Assembly (NCBI GenBank): GCA_035361955.1
Contig: DAOSDC010000009.1
Coordinates: forward strand, 1-52,879
Direction of reading: 5' to 3'
Length of the DNA: 52,879 nucleotides
Source: UBA6120 sp035361955
GTDB lineage: Bacteria > Bacillota_I > Bacilli_A > RFN20 > CAG-826
Shown here: positions 1-7,342 of the stretch, piece after piece
How the letters are laid out: each line of letters opens with the position of its first letter
Position numbering within the stretch: position 1 is the first letter of the stretch
Notes under the pieces: generated by a model
Databases searched by the model: none
The model's input: the letters and a program-made list of their open reading frames with translations, nothing else
Told to the model about the DNA's origin: nothing
Translations under genes and position numbers: made by a program

Positions 1-545
1 GTGAACACATATAAAGTCGTTAATCCGGCATCCGAATACCAACCAGTAAACGTATAACCTTGTTTAACTGGTTCGATAGGCGCTGTTACACTCGTACCAT
101 AAGCCTGGGTGATGTCGGGAACGGGGCTACCACCGTTTTCTTCAAACGTGATCGTGTAGGAATTAACATCCCACTTAGCATACACGGTGATGTTTTCGCT
201 GGGCATCGTCGTGAATTGATAAGCTGTCGTTAAATTGACGTCAGCATACCAATCGTTAAACGTGTGTCCCACTTTGGTCGGATCAGATGGACGGGTTACC
301 GCTGAACCAGCCGGTCCCGTAATCGGATCGACAGGCGTGCCGCCATTACTTTCAAACGTAATCGTATAATTGATTGGTATTTCGCTTGATGATGGTAGCG
401 ATGAAGTCTCGCTTGAAGTCGTTTCACTGCTTTCAATCGTTGATGTTGACAGTGACTCCGCACTTGAAGAGGAAATCGGACAACTTGTCAGCAAGAACAC
501 TGGCAAAAACGACAACACTGCCATCAGCCGTTTGTTTAATGCCAT
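1..545 (-). CDS. Surface lipoprotein with InlB B-type (Listeria-Bacteroides) repeats, 3' end outside window
   Basis: Reading the minus strand from ATG at 545, the protein opens with a signal peptide (MALNKRLMAVLSF...) and a lipobox ending LLTSC (Cys22), then a Ser/Thr-rich linker of about 40 residues. After this come tandem repeats of the Listeria-Bacteroides type: an ITFESNGG start, then FNDWY and VYAKW, then a second unit with ITFEENGG and FTGWY. The frame is still open at base 1, so the C-terminus is missing. A strong AAGGAGG lies 8 bases upstream of the ATG. Such repeats occur in extracellular proteins of Firmicutes and mollicutes, often as spacers that present a catalytic or binding domain, which would lie outside this window. 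The same module occurs in the genes at 43243, 44632 and 46740. Function unknown. Confidence 0.85.
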   Translation of the reverse strand, partial: MALNKRLMAVLSFLPVFLLTSCPISSSSAESLSTSTIESSETTSSETSSLPSSSEIPINYTITFESNGGTPVDPITGPAGSAVTRPSDPTKVGHTFNDWYADVNLTTAYQFTTMPSENITVYAKWDVNSYTITFEENGGSPVPDITQAYGTSVTAPIEPVKQGYTFTGWYSDAGLTTLYVF

Positions 546-694
546 ACTAGGGCCTCCTTATAAAAGGACTATGTCAACAATCGTGTCTTTTATTTTAACA
601 TAATGATAAAAACATGAATCAATTCATCGCCAAACATTTTTAAAGTGGTTTTAATCCTTGATATCAAATAAAATGAACTAGAAGAGGTAAACAT

Positions 695-1153
695 ATGGAT
701 AAATTCATGGATATCGCCATTAAAGAGGCTGAAAACGGCATTCGTCAAGGACACGGCGGACCATTTGGCTCGGTCATCGTCAAAAACGGCCAAATCATCG
801 GCAAAGGCCATAACGAAGTCGTCAAAAACCAAGACCCGACTTGCCACGGGGAAATGATGGCCATCCATGATGCGTGCAAAAACATCGGCTCATTCGATTT
901 AAGCGGCTGCGAACTGTACACGACCGCGGAACCTTGCCCAATGTGTTTGGGCGCCATTTTGTGGTCAAATATAAAAAAGGTTTACTTTGGTTGTAACATC
1001 GTCGATACCGAAAATATCGGTTTCCGCGATAAAGTTTTCTATGAACTTAACGAATCGGGTGGCAAAGCGAAACTACTCCAAGAACTTGATCGCGACGCGT
1101 GTTTGAAGCTGTTTGAGGAATATCAAAGCATCAAAGAAAAAACTCATTACTAA
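695..1153 (+). CDS. guaD: Guanine deaminase (CDA-fold, GuaD type)
   Basis: This 152-residue cytidine-deaminase-fold protein carries the zinc site: H51-G-E53 (normally HAE), and PCPMC with Cys81 and Cys84. The N-terminal GGPFGSVIVK motif and the overall length match the Bacillus GuaD family, which hydrolyses guanine to xanthine and ammonia in the cytoplasm. tRNA adenosine deaminase (TadA) is related, but the GGPFG motif and the neighbouring purine catabolic operon favour guanine deaminase. The start at 695 has GAGG 7 bases upstream. It converges on the purine operon and shares its terminator, so xanthine made here would feed the xanthine dehydrogenases encoded next door. The Ala-to-Gly change in HAE is conservative but unusual. 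Confidence 0.85.
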   Translation: MDKFMDIAIKEAENGIRQGHGGPFGSVIVKNGQIIGKGHNEVVKNQDPTCHGEMMAIHDACKNIGSFDLSGCELYTTAEPCPMCLGAILWSNIKKVYFGCNIVDTENIGFRDKVFYELNESGGKAKLLQELDRDACLKLFEEYQSIKEKTHY

Positions 1154-1157
1154 AACG

Positions 1158-1190
1158 AAAGGGCGCCGAAGCGACGCCCTTTAGCTTATT
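1158..1190. terminator. Bidirectional hairpin between guaD and ygeW
   Basis: Perfect 8-bp stem: AAAGGGCG (1158-1165) pairs with CGCCCTTT (1175-1182) around a 9-base loop. T-rich DNA follows on the plus strand (TTATTTTATTG), with a shorter T run on the minus strand. It sits between the two converging stop codons and probably ends both transcripts. Confidence 0.8.
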
Positions 1191-1202
1191 TTATTGTTCT
1201 TT

Positions 1203-2192
1203 TTATTTATCGCCCATCGTCATCGCCATCACGGCTTTGGCGGTGTGGAGTCTATTTTCAGCTTCTTGGTAGACGATGGAATGCGACCCGTCGATGACTG
1301 AATCTTCGACTTCGTTGCCCCGGTCGGCTGGCAAGGCATGCATGTACTTGACATCGGGACTAGCCAGGGCAATCATCGCTTCGGTACATTTCCAACCTTT
1401 GTAAGATTCTAATAAGTCGTCAACGACAACGGTTGATTGGTTGTTAACCCAAGAACCCCAGTTTTTCGGGATGACGATGTCCGCACCGCGATATGCTTCT
1501 TCCATGTCGTGGGTAATCTTAAATGAACCGCCATTTTCTTGAGCGTTCTTTTTTGCTTTGGCAATTGCCCAATCCGGTAAGTCGTATCCTTTGGGATAGG
1601 CTAGCGTGACATCCATCGCATAACGAGGGAATAAAAGTATTTGCGATAGCGGTACGCTGATCGGTTTCTTATGGCTCTTGGCATACGCCCAAATAATCGA
1701 TATCTTTATGCGTTTCTTATTTGGGAACACTTCTTGAATCGTCATTAAATCGGCGAGAGCTTGCATCGGGTGGTATAAGTCACATTGGAGATTCATGATG
1801 GGCACGGTCGACCAAGCCGCCATTTCGCGCAAGTATTTATTGCCGATGCCCCAGAAGCAATTGCGACAGGCGATGCCATGTCCGTATGAGGAGAGAATGA
1901 TGGCGGTGTCCTTAGCACTTTCGCCGTGACTTATTTGCATTGTTGAGGTATCTAAAAACGTCGCGTGACCGCCAAGTTGTGCTAAACCCGATTCCATCGA
2001 ATTACGCGTCCGCGTCGATTGTTCGAAAAACATTAAGAAAGCCGTTTTGTTAGTCAAATAGGGTGTGGGAACATTCGTCTTGAATTTGTGTTTGAGGTCT
2101 TTGGATACTTCGAGCAATTTATCGATTTCCGGTTTGCTCCATTCCTCAAGCGTGATAAAGTGTCGTCCTTTGAATAGTGGTTCCATCGTCAT
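1203..2192 (-). CDS. ygeW: YgeW-type carbamoyltransferase (knotted transcarbamylase)
   Basis: A 329-residue aspartate/ornithine-carbamoyltransferase-fold protein. Carbamoyl-phosphate motifs are visible: STRTR (residues 59-63), HPMQ (HPTQ equivalent) and MHALPAD near the C-terminus (HCLPA equivalent). The stretches around IIWAYAKS, PISVP, DVTLAYPKGYDL and KWGSW-like segments resemble E. coli YgeW rather than true OTCase, although this copy is shorter than the roughly 396-residue E. coli protein. The start is ATG at 2192 because AAAGGAG lies just upstream and the ATG overlaps the ygeY stop (ATGA). A longer in-frame extension to 2255 exists but lies inside ygeY. The likely role is phosphorolysis of a carbamoyl-amino or ureido intermediate of purine breakdown to carbamoyl phosphate, which the carbamate kinase at 19410 would convert to ATP. 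The substrate is inferred. Last gene of the operon. Confidence 0.85.
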   Translation of the reverse strand: MTMEPLFKGRHFITLEEWSKPEIDKLLEVSKDLKHKFKTNVPTPYLTNKTAFLMFFEQSTRTRNSMESGLAQLGGHATFLDTSTMQISHGESAKDTAIILSSYGHGIACRNCFWGIGNKYLREMAAWSTVPIMNLQCDLYHPMQALADLMTIQEVFPNKKRIKISIIWAYAKSHKKPISVPLSQILLFPRYAMDVTLAYPKGYDLPDWAIAKAKKNAQENGGSFKITHDMEEAYRGADIVIPKNWGSWVNNQSTVVVDDLLESYKGWKCTEAMIALASPDVKYMHALPADRGNEVEDSVIDGSHSIVYQEAENRLHTAKAVMAMTMGDK

Positions 2193-3412
2193 TTTTCTCC
2201 TTTGCTTTGATGTTGCACATATTGTAGTGGCAATGCGGCGTATAGGGCGGCGCATGTCACCAAATCGCTTTTTCGCGTTTTTTCGTTTGGGGCGTGTGCT
2301 TCTTTTTCATCGCCCGGGCCAAAGCCGACGCACGGAATGCCATAACGGCCCATAATCGTCACCCCATTAGTGGAAAACGTCCATTTGTCGACAACTGGGT
2401 TTTGTTTGAATAAGCCTTTATAACTGTCAATCGCGGCAACGCACGCCGGATGATTTTGGGGAATGACCCAAGTTGGGAAATACGATTCGGTGGGATAAAC
2501 GAGGCCGGTATATGAAGGCCGTGAATAATCATACATTTCCACGATGGCCCCGACTTCTTTGACGGAAGGAAGCGAGCGAATTTCTTCAAGCGCGGACAAA
2601 TGCGTTTCGCCCACGGTTAAGCGTCGGTCGATGGATATATGGCAACCATCGGCCACCGCGCAACGCGAGGGTGAGGAAAAGAATATTTCGCTGATGGTCA
2701 TCGTGCCTTTGCCTAAAAACGGATCGTCCTTGAGATGCTCGTTTAGTTTCTTGATATCTAGAATGATTGGAGCCATTTTATAAATGGCATTGTCGCCTCG
2801 TTCGGGCGCCGAGCCATGACAGCTGATACCGCGCGTGGTGACTTTGATTTCCATCCGTCCACGATGGCCCCGGTAAATTCGGCAACTGGTCGGTTCGGTG
2901 ATCACGACGAACTCGGGACGAAGTTTGTCTTCTTCAATAATGAACTGCCACGGCAGTCCGTCACAATCTTCTTCTTGGACCGTCGCCGTAATCAGCAAGG
3001 TATAGTCATCTTCGAGTTTTAACTCTTTGATAATCTTGCCGGCATACACCATTGAGGCCATGCCGCCTTCCTGGTCACTCGTGCCACGTCCGCCGATGTG
3101 CATCTCGTCTTCAAAACCTTCATATGGGTCAAACGTCCAGTTTTTAATGTCACCAACACCGACGGTGTCGATATGGGCATCCATGGCGATTAAGTGCTTG
3201 CCATGACCGATAAACCCTAGCAAATTGCCCATCTTATCAATCTGCACGCGGTCAAAGCCGACTTTTTCCATTTCCGCTTTAATGCGTAAAATGACGTCTT
3301 TTTCTTGACATGATTCGCTAGGTATTTTAACCATGTCGCGCAAAAACGCGGTCATGTCTTTTTGGTATTTATGCGCGGTTTCCAGAATCTTTTCAAACGG
3401 GATATGACTCAT
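2189..3412 (-). CDS. ygeY: YgeY-type M20 metallohydrolase
   Basis: A 407-residue M20/ArgE/DapE-family zinc hydrolase. Metal and catalytic motifs are in order: MDAHIDTVG (His and Asp ligand/catalytic), SDQEGGMASM, VQEEDCDG (catalytic Glu-Glu), and a C-terminal GDEKEAHAPNE His ligand. A dimerisation domain sits in the middle (RGISCHGSAPERGDNAIY). The length and the GRGTSDQ motif fit the YgeY branch, which is tied to purine/selenium-linked clusters. The family hydrolyses C-N bonds of N-acyl or N-carbamoyl amino acids; here it would act on a ureido or acylated amino acid made by ring opening. It starts at the ATG overlapping the upstream stop (ATGA) and ends in TGA overlapping the ygeW start, so translation is coupled on both sides. 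Confidence 0.88.
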   Translation of the reverse strand: MSHIPFEKILETAHKYQKDMTAFLRDMVKIPSESCQEKDVILRIKAEMEKVGFDRVQIDKMGNLLGFIGHGKHLIAMDAHIDTVGVGDIKNWTFDPYEGFEDEMHIGGRGTSDQEGGMASMVYAGKIIKELKLEDDYTLLITATVQEEDCDGLPWQFIIEEDKLRPEFVVITEPTSCRIYRGHRGRMEIKVTTRGISCHGSAPERGDNAIYKMAPIILDIKKLNEHLKDDPFLGKGTMTISEIFFSSPSRCAVADGCHISIDRRLTVGETHLSALEEIRSLPSVKEVGAIVEMYDYSRPSYTGLVYPTESYFPTWVIPQNHPACVAAIDSYKGLFKQNPVVDKWTFSTNGVTIMGRYGIPCVGFGPGDEKEAHAPNEKTRKSDLVTCAALYAALPLQYVQHQSKGEK

Positions 3413-4773
3413 AACTTAGTGCCTCGTTTCTGCCTTATCAGCTCGTCGTAGTGGAAAACTTTCTCATACTCATGATTCCAAAAATCCATCGATTTCATCG
3501 AATCGAGGTACGCTTGCGAATAACCGAATTTAAGCCAATCCTTTTCTTTTTGGTGGAATAGGCGTTGTTTCACTTCAGGTAAGCGCGCGTCTTCGACATA
3601 CTTGTCGTCGATGCCTAGGAAGATATCTTTAAACCAACGTTCAAGCACAAAGTCTTCCGTCTCAAGCACGCGGCGTTTTAAATCGGTAATCACGCTTTCA
3701 TAGCGGTCATAGCCATCGGTGGCAATCGTAACGACGTTATCATCCGGTCCCAGCCTTAGATATTTAGCCATCTTGATCGCACCGATGATGTTACAAATGC
3801 CGGATACTCCGAATAGTTCCCTCATCGCTTCAGCGGTGTCCTTATCAACACCATGGGCTTCTAGGATATGGGGAGCGTCATGAATAATCTTGAGACCACG
3901 TACCGAATCTTCATCTTTAATTAGGGCGATGAAATCTGTCGTTAAGATGTTGTGAATCAGCGTGCACATTTTGTCGCCGATGCCTTCAATCCGATGTTGT
4001 CCGCGTCCGCCATTAGTCAGCGTCGAGCATTCATATGGTTCTAAGGCCGCGATTTTGGCTTCGGGGAAAATTGTTTTGATATGATCGCCAGCGGCCAGCG
4101 TTCCTGCGCTTCCGGGTGCTGAGGCAAAGCAGGCAATCCGGCCATTGCCAATACCTTTGACGGCTTCTACCGCGGCATGTCCGGTTACATGACGGTGGTA
4201 CCGGTAGTTTGGTAATAATTCAAATTGCGCCAAGGAACGATTTTTTGGATTTTTCTTGAGTTCATAAGTTCGTTCAAGCGTCAAGATGACATCAGATTCG
4301 GTGCCCGGCGTCAAATCGAGTTTGGCGCCATAGCGTTGAATCCGGTCATAACGTTCTTTGCTCATGTTGTCGGGCATGATGACTATTGAATCGTATTTCA
4401 TTAGATTGCATATATATGAAACACCGATGCCAAAGTTACCAGTCGATGGTCCCAAAATCGTATGTTCGCCAGGAATGATTTCCTTGTCGACGCAACCTTC
4501 AATCAGCGTCGAATATGCGGGACCGACTTTATGTGATCCTGACGGGAAATATTTGCCGAGCAAGACGACGATATTCGCGTTAACGCCCGTCATGGCTTTG
4601 GGCAACACGATTTTGTGAACGACGTTTTGATCGTTTTTCCAAGTGATGTTAAACAAATTCAGCGGATCTAATTCGTTTTGGGAGGCTTCTAGTGCGGCGT
4701 GGCGAATTTTAGGATCGATAATGCTAGGATCGGCCATTTCCGCATAGGTTGGCCCGAATGGTACTTTGCTCAT
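3409..4773 (-). CDS. PLP-dependent fold-type II enzyme in the ygeX position (lyase, substrate unknown)
   Basis: A 454-residue tryptophan-synthase-beta-superfamily protein. The PLP lysine is K82 in SGSHKVGPA, and the phosphate-binding loop is GPSTGNFGIG (residues 108-117). A glycine-rich segment SAPGSAGTLAAGD and a late IATDGYDRY segment complete the fold. In E. coli this position holds YgeX (diaminopropionate ammonia-lyase, about 398 residues), but this protein is longer and its motifs do not match YgeX closely; cysteine-synthase-like PLP proteins are nearer in form. It is probably an amino acid ammonia-lyase or beta-replacement enzyme acting on the amino acid released from the purine skeleton, possibly 2,3-diaminopropionate. 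That substrate is inferred from context only. Translation is coupled by ATGA overlaps at both ends. Confidence 0.7.
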   Translation of the reverse strand: MSKVPFGPTYAEMADPSIIDPKIRHAALEASQNELDPLNLFNITWKNDQNVVHKIVLPKAMTGVNANIVVLLGKYFPSGSHKVGPAYSTLIEGCVDKEIIPGEHTILGPSTGNFGIGVSYICNLMKYDSIVIMPDNMSKERYDRIQRYGAKLDLTPGTESDVILTLERTYELKKNPKNRSLAQFELLPNYRYHRHVTGHAAVEAVKGIGNGRIACFASAPGSAGTLAAGDHIKTIFPEAKIAALEPYECSTLTNGGRGQHRIEGIGDKMCTLIHNILTTDFIALIKDEDSVRGLKIIHDAPHILEAHGVDKDTAEAMRELFGVSGICNIIGAIKMAKYLRLGPDDNVVTIATDGYDRYESVITDLKRRVLETEDFVLERWFKDIFLGIDDKYVEDARLPEVKQRLFHQKEKDWLKFGYSQAYLDSMKSMDFWNHEYEKVFHYDELIRQKRGTKL

Positions 4774-6020
4774 GATTTGATTACTCCGTTTTCAATTAAA
4801 TGTTTAGTGACTGCCCCGATATCGTTAGGTACGATGATGCTTTTCTTGCCGGTCTTTTGGGCATTGACCGGATCTTTCAGTCCGTTACCCGTCATGATGA
4901 AGGTGACCGACTCGCTCTTTTTGATGATGCCTTGACTAACGGCTTTTTGGATACCCGCTAATGCGGCTACGCCCGCTGGCTCTCCAAAGATCCCTTCCAT
5001 GTGACCTAGATCGCTCATCGCTTGTAAGATAGCCTCATCACTGACTTCGATAAAGTGGCCTTGCGACTGTTTGATGGCTCGCATCGCCTTGATGGGATTG
5101 CGGGGAATGCCCACGGCAATCGAATCGGCAAGCGTGTTCTCATCGGTTTCAATTAGGTCTTGCCCGGTTATAAACGCCTTGACGAATGGGGCGCACCCCG
5201 AACTTTGAACGCCTAGTATCTTGGGAATCTGCTCAATCAAGCCCAGCTGTTGAAAATCGTATAGCGCTTGGTAAACACCGGCGAGTGAACAACCATCGCC
5301 GACTGATATCGCCATCCAATCGGTCGGTTTGAAGTTTAACTGCTCGACGATTTCCATGACCACGGTCTTCTTGCCTTCGACAAGAAACGGATTGATAGCG
5401 GCGTTACGGTTATAAAATCCGTGCTTGGCAATCGCTTGTTTTGATAAAGCATAAGCCGCCTTATAATCACCATCGACGACGATTACGTTAGCGCCATATA
5501 GCGACATTTGCGTGAGTTTACCAATCGGTGCCCGTTTGGGAACGAAGATAACGCTTTGTAGTCCCATATGTGCGGCATGACAGGCTAAGCTACTAGCGGC
5601 ATTGCCCGTGGAACTGCAACACACAGTTGTTGCTCCCATTTCTAGTGCTTTAAGCACGGCAACGCCACTGGCGCGGTCTTTGGTCGAACCGCTGGGATTG
5701 AGCCCTTCATCTTTGATGAATAGTTGTTTGATGCCTAAGTGCTGATGGAGTCGCCTGGCTTCATATAGCGGCGTCCAGCCAATCCGCAGCATCGCTTTGG
5801 TAAGGCGATGTTCGACCGGAATTAGTGGTCCATAACGCCACATCGAGTAGTCATGGTTAGCGGCTAATGTCTGTTTGTTGATGATTTTTTTTATATGGCC
5901 ATAATCATAGATAATGTCCAAGATTCCTTTTTCACCACAACTTGGGCATGTGAAAAAATGACTGGAAGAGTGATAAATTTTATGGCAAAGCGTACACCGA
6001 TAACTGACCATGCTAACCAT
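4770..6020 (-). CDS. thrC: Threonine-synthase-like PLP enzyme with N-terminal zinc ribbon
   Basis: A 416-residue fold-type II PLP enzyme. The N-terminus holds a four-cysteine zinc ribbon (C9-x2-C12 and C25-x2-C28), as in a subset of archaeal and bacterial threonine synthases. The PLP lysine is K114 in NPSGSTKDRAS, and the phosphate loop is SSTGNAASSLA. A conserved GEPAGVAALAG lies near the end. By family this would convert O-phosphohomoserine to threonine, yet no homoserine kinase or homoserine dehydrogenase is nearby and the gene is embedded in the purine operon beside another PLP enzyme. A role in deaminating a purine-derived amino acid is therefore also possible. There is no ideal Shine-Dalgarno; AAGGG lies about 9 bases upstream of ATG 6020, and an alternative ATG is three codons in. 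Confidence 0.7.
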   Translation of the reverse strand: MVSMVSYRCTLCHKIYHSSSHFFTCPSCGEKGILDIIYDYGHIKKIINKQTLAANHDYSMWRYGPLIPVEHRLTKAMLRIGWTPLYEARRLHQHLGIKQLFIKDEGLNPSGSTKDRASGVAVLKALEMGATTVCCSSTGNAASSLACHAAHMGLQSVIFVPKRAPIGKLTQMSLYGANVIVVDGDYKAAYALSKQAIAKHGFYNRNAAINPFLVEGKKTVVMEIVEQLNFKPTDWMAISVGDGCSLAGVYQALYDFQQLGLIEQIPKILGVQSSGCAPFVKAFITGQDLIETDENTLADSIAVGIPRNPIKAMRAIKQSQGHFIEVSDEAILQAMSDLGHMEGIFGEPAGVAALAGIQKAVSQGIIKKSESVTFIMTGNGLKDPVNAQKTGKKSIIVPNDIGAVTKHLIENGVIKS

Positions 6021-6032
6021 AATAATACGCCC

Positions 6033-6875
6033 TTATATTTCCTTTTCAATCAAGTGTCGCAGCATGTTGCTGGCTACTTGTCGCCGGTAGTGTGCCGACG
6101 AGCGTTGATCGTCGATAGGACGGATTGCGGTCGCATATTTTTCGAGGATGCTGGGCAGCATATTTCGTAGTTCCGTGATTGATTTCCCGTTCAATTCGGC
6201 CTCGATTTGGCGTGAACGCACGACTGTAGGGCTCACGGCGCCAAAAGCGATACGAATGTCTTTAATCACTTCGGCATTTCTTTTTATGAGTGCCGCAAAC
6301 GACACTTTGGAAATCGCATCGGCGCGGCGACCGCCGACTTTGCGCCACACGATGACATTGAAGTTATCAACGGGAATCAATATTTCGGCAATTAACTCAT
6401 CAGGGCGGATAATCGTTTTTCTGACTCCGATGATGACATCACTGATTGGAAGGATTCGTTCCCCAGAAATAGATTGTAGTTTGATCCTGGCATCCAACAC
6501 ATATAGAGCGACGAGTGAATCACCCGCGGGTGAGGCATTACCGATATTGCCAGCCATCGTCGCCATGTGACGAATGCCCGGAGATGCCATTTCATAAATG
6601 ACTTTCTTCAACAATTCAGGCGTGTCCGGGTGATGATATATATCCTCAAGTGGTGTCATTGCTCCAATTTTTAGATAGCCATCACCACGTGATACATAAC
6701 GAAGTTCCGCTAGATTGAAAAGGTAGATGACGTCTTGGCCGATCTTTGGAGGTAACCCGGCAGTTGACCGTTTTTGAATCATCAAATCGGTACCGCCGGC
6801 CATAATCTTAAATGTGCCTTCGCTAAGGTAAGTTAACGCTTCTTGTAACGTTTTTGGAATAATATGTCTTACCAT
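6033..6875 (-). CDS. xdhB: Xanthine-dehydrogenase-family FAD subunit (set 1)
   Basis: A 280-residue CO-dehydrogenase-flavoprotein-type subunit. FAD-binding motifs are AGGTDLM (residues 26-32) and MAGNIGNASPAGDS (the NIGNAsPAsD loop), with a C-terminal CO_deh_flav_C region. It passes electrons from the 2Fe-2S subunit to FAD and on to NAD or another acceptor. It begins at an ATG with AAGGAG 7 bases upstream, overlapping the stop of the upstream Fe-S subunit by 7 bases. Together with the two genes upstream it makes one complete heterotrimeric molybdenum hydroxylase. Confidence 0.9.
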   Translation of the reverse strand: MVRHIIPKTLQEALTYLSEGTFKIMAGGTDLMIQKRSTAGLPPKIGQDVIYLFNLAELRYVSRGDGYLKIGAMTPLEDIYHHPDTPELLKKVIYEMASPGIRHMATMAGNIGNASPAGDSLVALYVLDARIKLQSISGERILPISDVIIGVRKTIIRPDELIAEILIPVDNFNVIVWRKVGGRRADAISKVSFAALIKRNAEVIKDIRIAFGAVSPTVVRSRQIEAELNGKSITELRNMLPSILEKYATAIRPIDDQRSSAHYRRQVASNMLRHLIEKEI

Positions 6876-7342
6876 AAGCCGGCTCCTTTTTTGGCTGCTA
6901 AGTGCACGGCTTTGACAATCATGTTATAACCGGTGCAACGACATAAATTGCCAGAAAGGCCAATCCGAATTTCTTCATCACTGGGATGCGGGTTCTGATT
7001 AAGTAAGCTTTCCGCAGCCATGATCATCCCGGGCGTGCAAATGCCGCACTGCGATCCACCTTCATCGTGAAACGCATCTTTGAGTACCTGATAGCGTTTC
7101 GTTTTCGCAAACTCCTCAATGGTAACTACTTCTTGTCCATTGACATTTCCAAGTGGCAGGCAACAACTATTGACGACGCGACCGTTGACAAGCACCGAAC
7201 ACGCGCCGCATTCACCCTCGCCGCATCCTTCTTTGGATCCGGTCAATTTAAAATGATCGCGCAAGACGTCGAGCAAACGCATGCTGGGGTCGAGTTCTAA
7301 TGCGACTGGTTGATGATTAAGCGTAAATGTGATTTTATTCAT
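6869..7342 (-). CDS. xdhC: Xanthine-dehydrogenase-family [2Fe-2S] subunit (set 1)
   Basis: A 157-residue ferredoxin-like subunit with both clusters in view. The plant-type ligands are CGEGECGACSVL plus a later Cys in VVNSCCLP. The C-terminal helical domain has CGICTPGM and NLCRCTGY. It transfers electrons from the molybdenum site to FAD. It starts inside the last codons of the upstream molybdenum subunit (8-base overlap) with GGAG upstream. Length and motifs are typical of the family. Confidence 0.92.
   Translation of the reverse strand: MNKITFTLNHQPVALELDPSMRLLDVLRDHFKLTGSKEGCGEGECGACSVLVNGRVVNSCCLPLGNVNGQEVVTIEEFAKTKRYQVLKDAFHDEGGSQCGICTPGMIMAAESLLNQNPHPSDEEIRIGLSGNLCRCTGYNMIVKAVHLAAKKGAGLW

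Noticed and set aside
575..600. TTGACA on the minus strand upstream of the truncated lipoprotein (and a like one before the LTD gene) as a -35 box
   Set aside because: No -10 box lies at a usable distance in either case; the ribosome site follows too soon.
2192..2255. Basic N-terminal extension of YgeW (MRRPIRRI...)
   Set aside because: It is the coding end of ygeY read in another frame; AAAGGAG precedes ATG 2192.
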